Shown here one piece after another: positions 63,592-64,000 of a stretch of DNA of 64,000 nt. The stretch's first letter is position 1. Every line of letters starts with the position of its first letter. A model generated the notes under the pieces. It ran no database searches and was not told the DNA's origin. It saw only the letters and a list, made by a program, of their open reading frames with translations. The translations under genes were made by a program, and so were the position numbers. Source of the DNA: Actinomadura graeca (GTDB lineage Bacteria; Actinomycetota; Actinomycetes; Streptosporangiales; Streptosporangiaceae); NCBI RefSeq assembly GCF_019175365.1, contig NZ_CP059572.1, positions 3,906,001-3,970,000 of the forward strand. The letters run 5' to 3'.

Positions 63592-64000
63592 GCGATCGGT
63601 TCGGAGACCCAGCGGCGCGCGGCACGGGACGTTCGGGCGGGCCCGCCGGTCGACCCGTCTGGCACGAGGTCTCCGACGTCATCTGGCTGGCCGCACAGAT
63701 GAGCGCCGCCGAGCGCGCCGCGCGCCGCGAGGACGACCCGGCCGAGCCGCGCGCGCCTCGGGCCGATCACCGGCGGCCCGCCGGTGGTGGGTCCTCCGGT
63801 GCCGACCGCGCCAAGCCGTCGGAGGCCGATGGGCCTGACGAGGCATCGCGCGGTTTCTCCGCCGATGTCGGCGCCGCGACCGGAGCGCCGTCGCCGGTGC
63901 AGCCGGCGACTCCTCGTGCCGGTGACCCGCCGCGCTTGCGTCCGCTACGTCCGCCGGAACAGAACGGGCAGGCCCAACCGCCCTCTTCCTCCCTGTCCGC
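63588..64000 (+). CDS. SAV_2336-like protein, partial at the window end
   Basis: An open frame from GTG 63588, overlapping the MoxR stop (GTGA), continuing beyond position 64000. The visible 137 residues have VWHEVSDVIWLAAQMSAA near the start and then a Pro/Ala/Gly/Asp-rich low-complexity linker. The DVxWLA helix at this place resembles SAV_2336-type proteins, whose larger C-terminal part (vWA-like or other) would complete the MoxR-VMAP ternary system. The family call is tentative because only the disordered N-terminal part is in the window. Confidence 0.6.
   Translation, partial: MSDRFGDPAARGTGRSGGPAGRPVWHEVSDVIWLAAQMSAAERAARREDDPAEPRAPRADHRRPAGGGSSGADRAKPSEADGPDEASRGFSADVGAATGAPSPVQPATPRAGDPPRLRPLRPPEQNGQAQPPSSSLS

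Overview
The window is 64 kb of very GC-rich DNA with strong third-position GC bias, GTG and TTG starts, many 4-bp ATGA/GTGA gene overlaps and gene families typical of filamentous actinomycetes (SARP regulator, FtsY-independent orphan histidine kinase, M4/M28 secreted peptidases, aKG-HExxH enzyme, VMAP/EAD proteins). My inference is a Thermomonosporaceae/Streptosporangiales-type organism such as Actinomadura; nothing in the window proves the genus.

Layout. 1-10.7 kb: an unknown membrane protein with a small overlapping gene, a PEP-mutase-family enzyme, a secreted cyclophilin, an esterase, then a secreted protease group (M4, M28, M4). The two M4 genes are paralogues that share signal peptide, ribosome-binding region and a conserved upstream operator; the second carries seven 9-residue repeats in its propeptide. 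10.7-14.7 kb: orphan histidine kinase, a methyltransferase gene broken by an in-frame TAA, and asd. 14.8-27.2 kb: an eight-gene minus-strand operon, every junction overlapping, encoding a radical SAM protein, coiled-coil proteins, a tandem AAA+ ATPase, a zinc-ribbon protein, a TRAFAC-type GTPase, a large GAP1-like partner and an Hsp70/actin-fold protein. This looks like an NTPase-centred conflict or signalling system. 27.5-33.2 kb: DUF4407 and PspC membrane proteins, MFS exporter, zincin-like peptidase, membrane metallophosphoesterase.

33.3-41.8 kb: tRNA-Glu(TTC) followed by an island carrying a complete type I restriction-modification system (hsdM, hsdS, hsdR) and an ISL3-type insertion sequence. 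A 16-bp sequence matching the tRNA 3' end at 15 positions lies at 41798, so the island appears bounded by att sites. 42-48.3 kb: more accessory DNA, with two small secreted proteins divergent from a HTH protein, a Ser/Thr kinase with an extracellular SH3-like domain, and a beta-propeller/beta-helix protein.

48.3-52.8 kb: IclR regulator divergent from a two-component flavin monooxygenase (HsaA/HsaB-like), AraC regulator, I36-type secreted protein. 53.0-56.5 kb: a compact candidate RiPP locus: a 26-residue precursor gene, an aKG-HExxH peptide beta-hydroxylase, an MFS exporter and a SARP activator, with 11-bp-phased GTGAA repeats placed just upstream of the precursor's -10 element. 56.8-59.4 kb: HTH regulator, unknown protein, DHFR-family reductase, decayed GNAT gene. 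59.4-64 kb: a second conflict-type system: a nucleotide cyclase fused to an EAD2-like adaptor, a VMAP protein with the same adaptor, a MoxR AAA+ ATPase (with a rare TTA codon) and the start of a SAV_2336-like protein that runs off the window.
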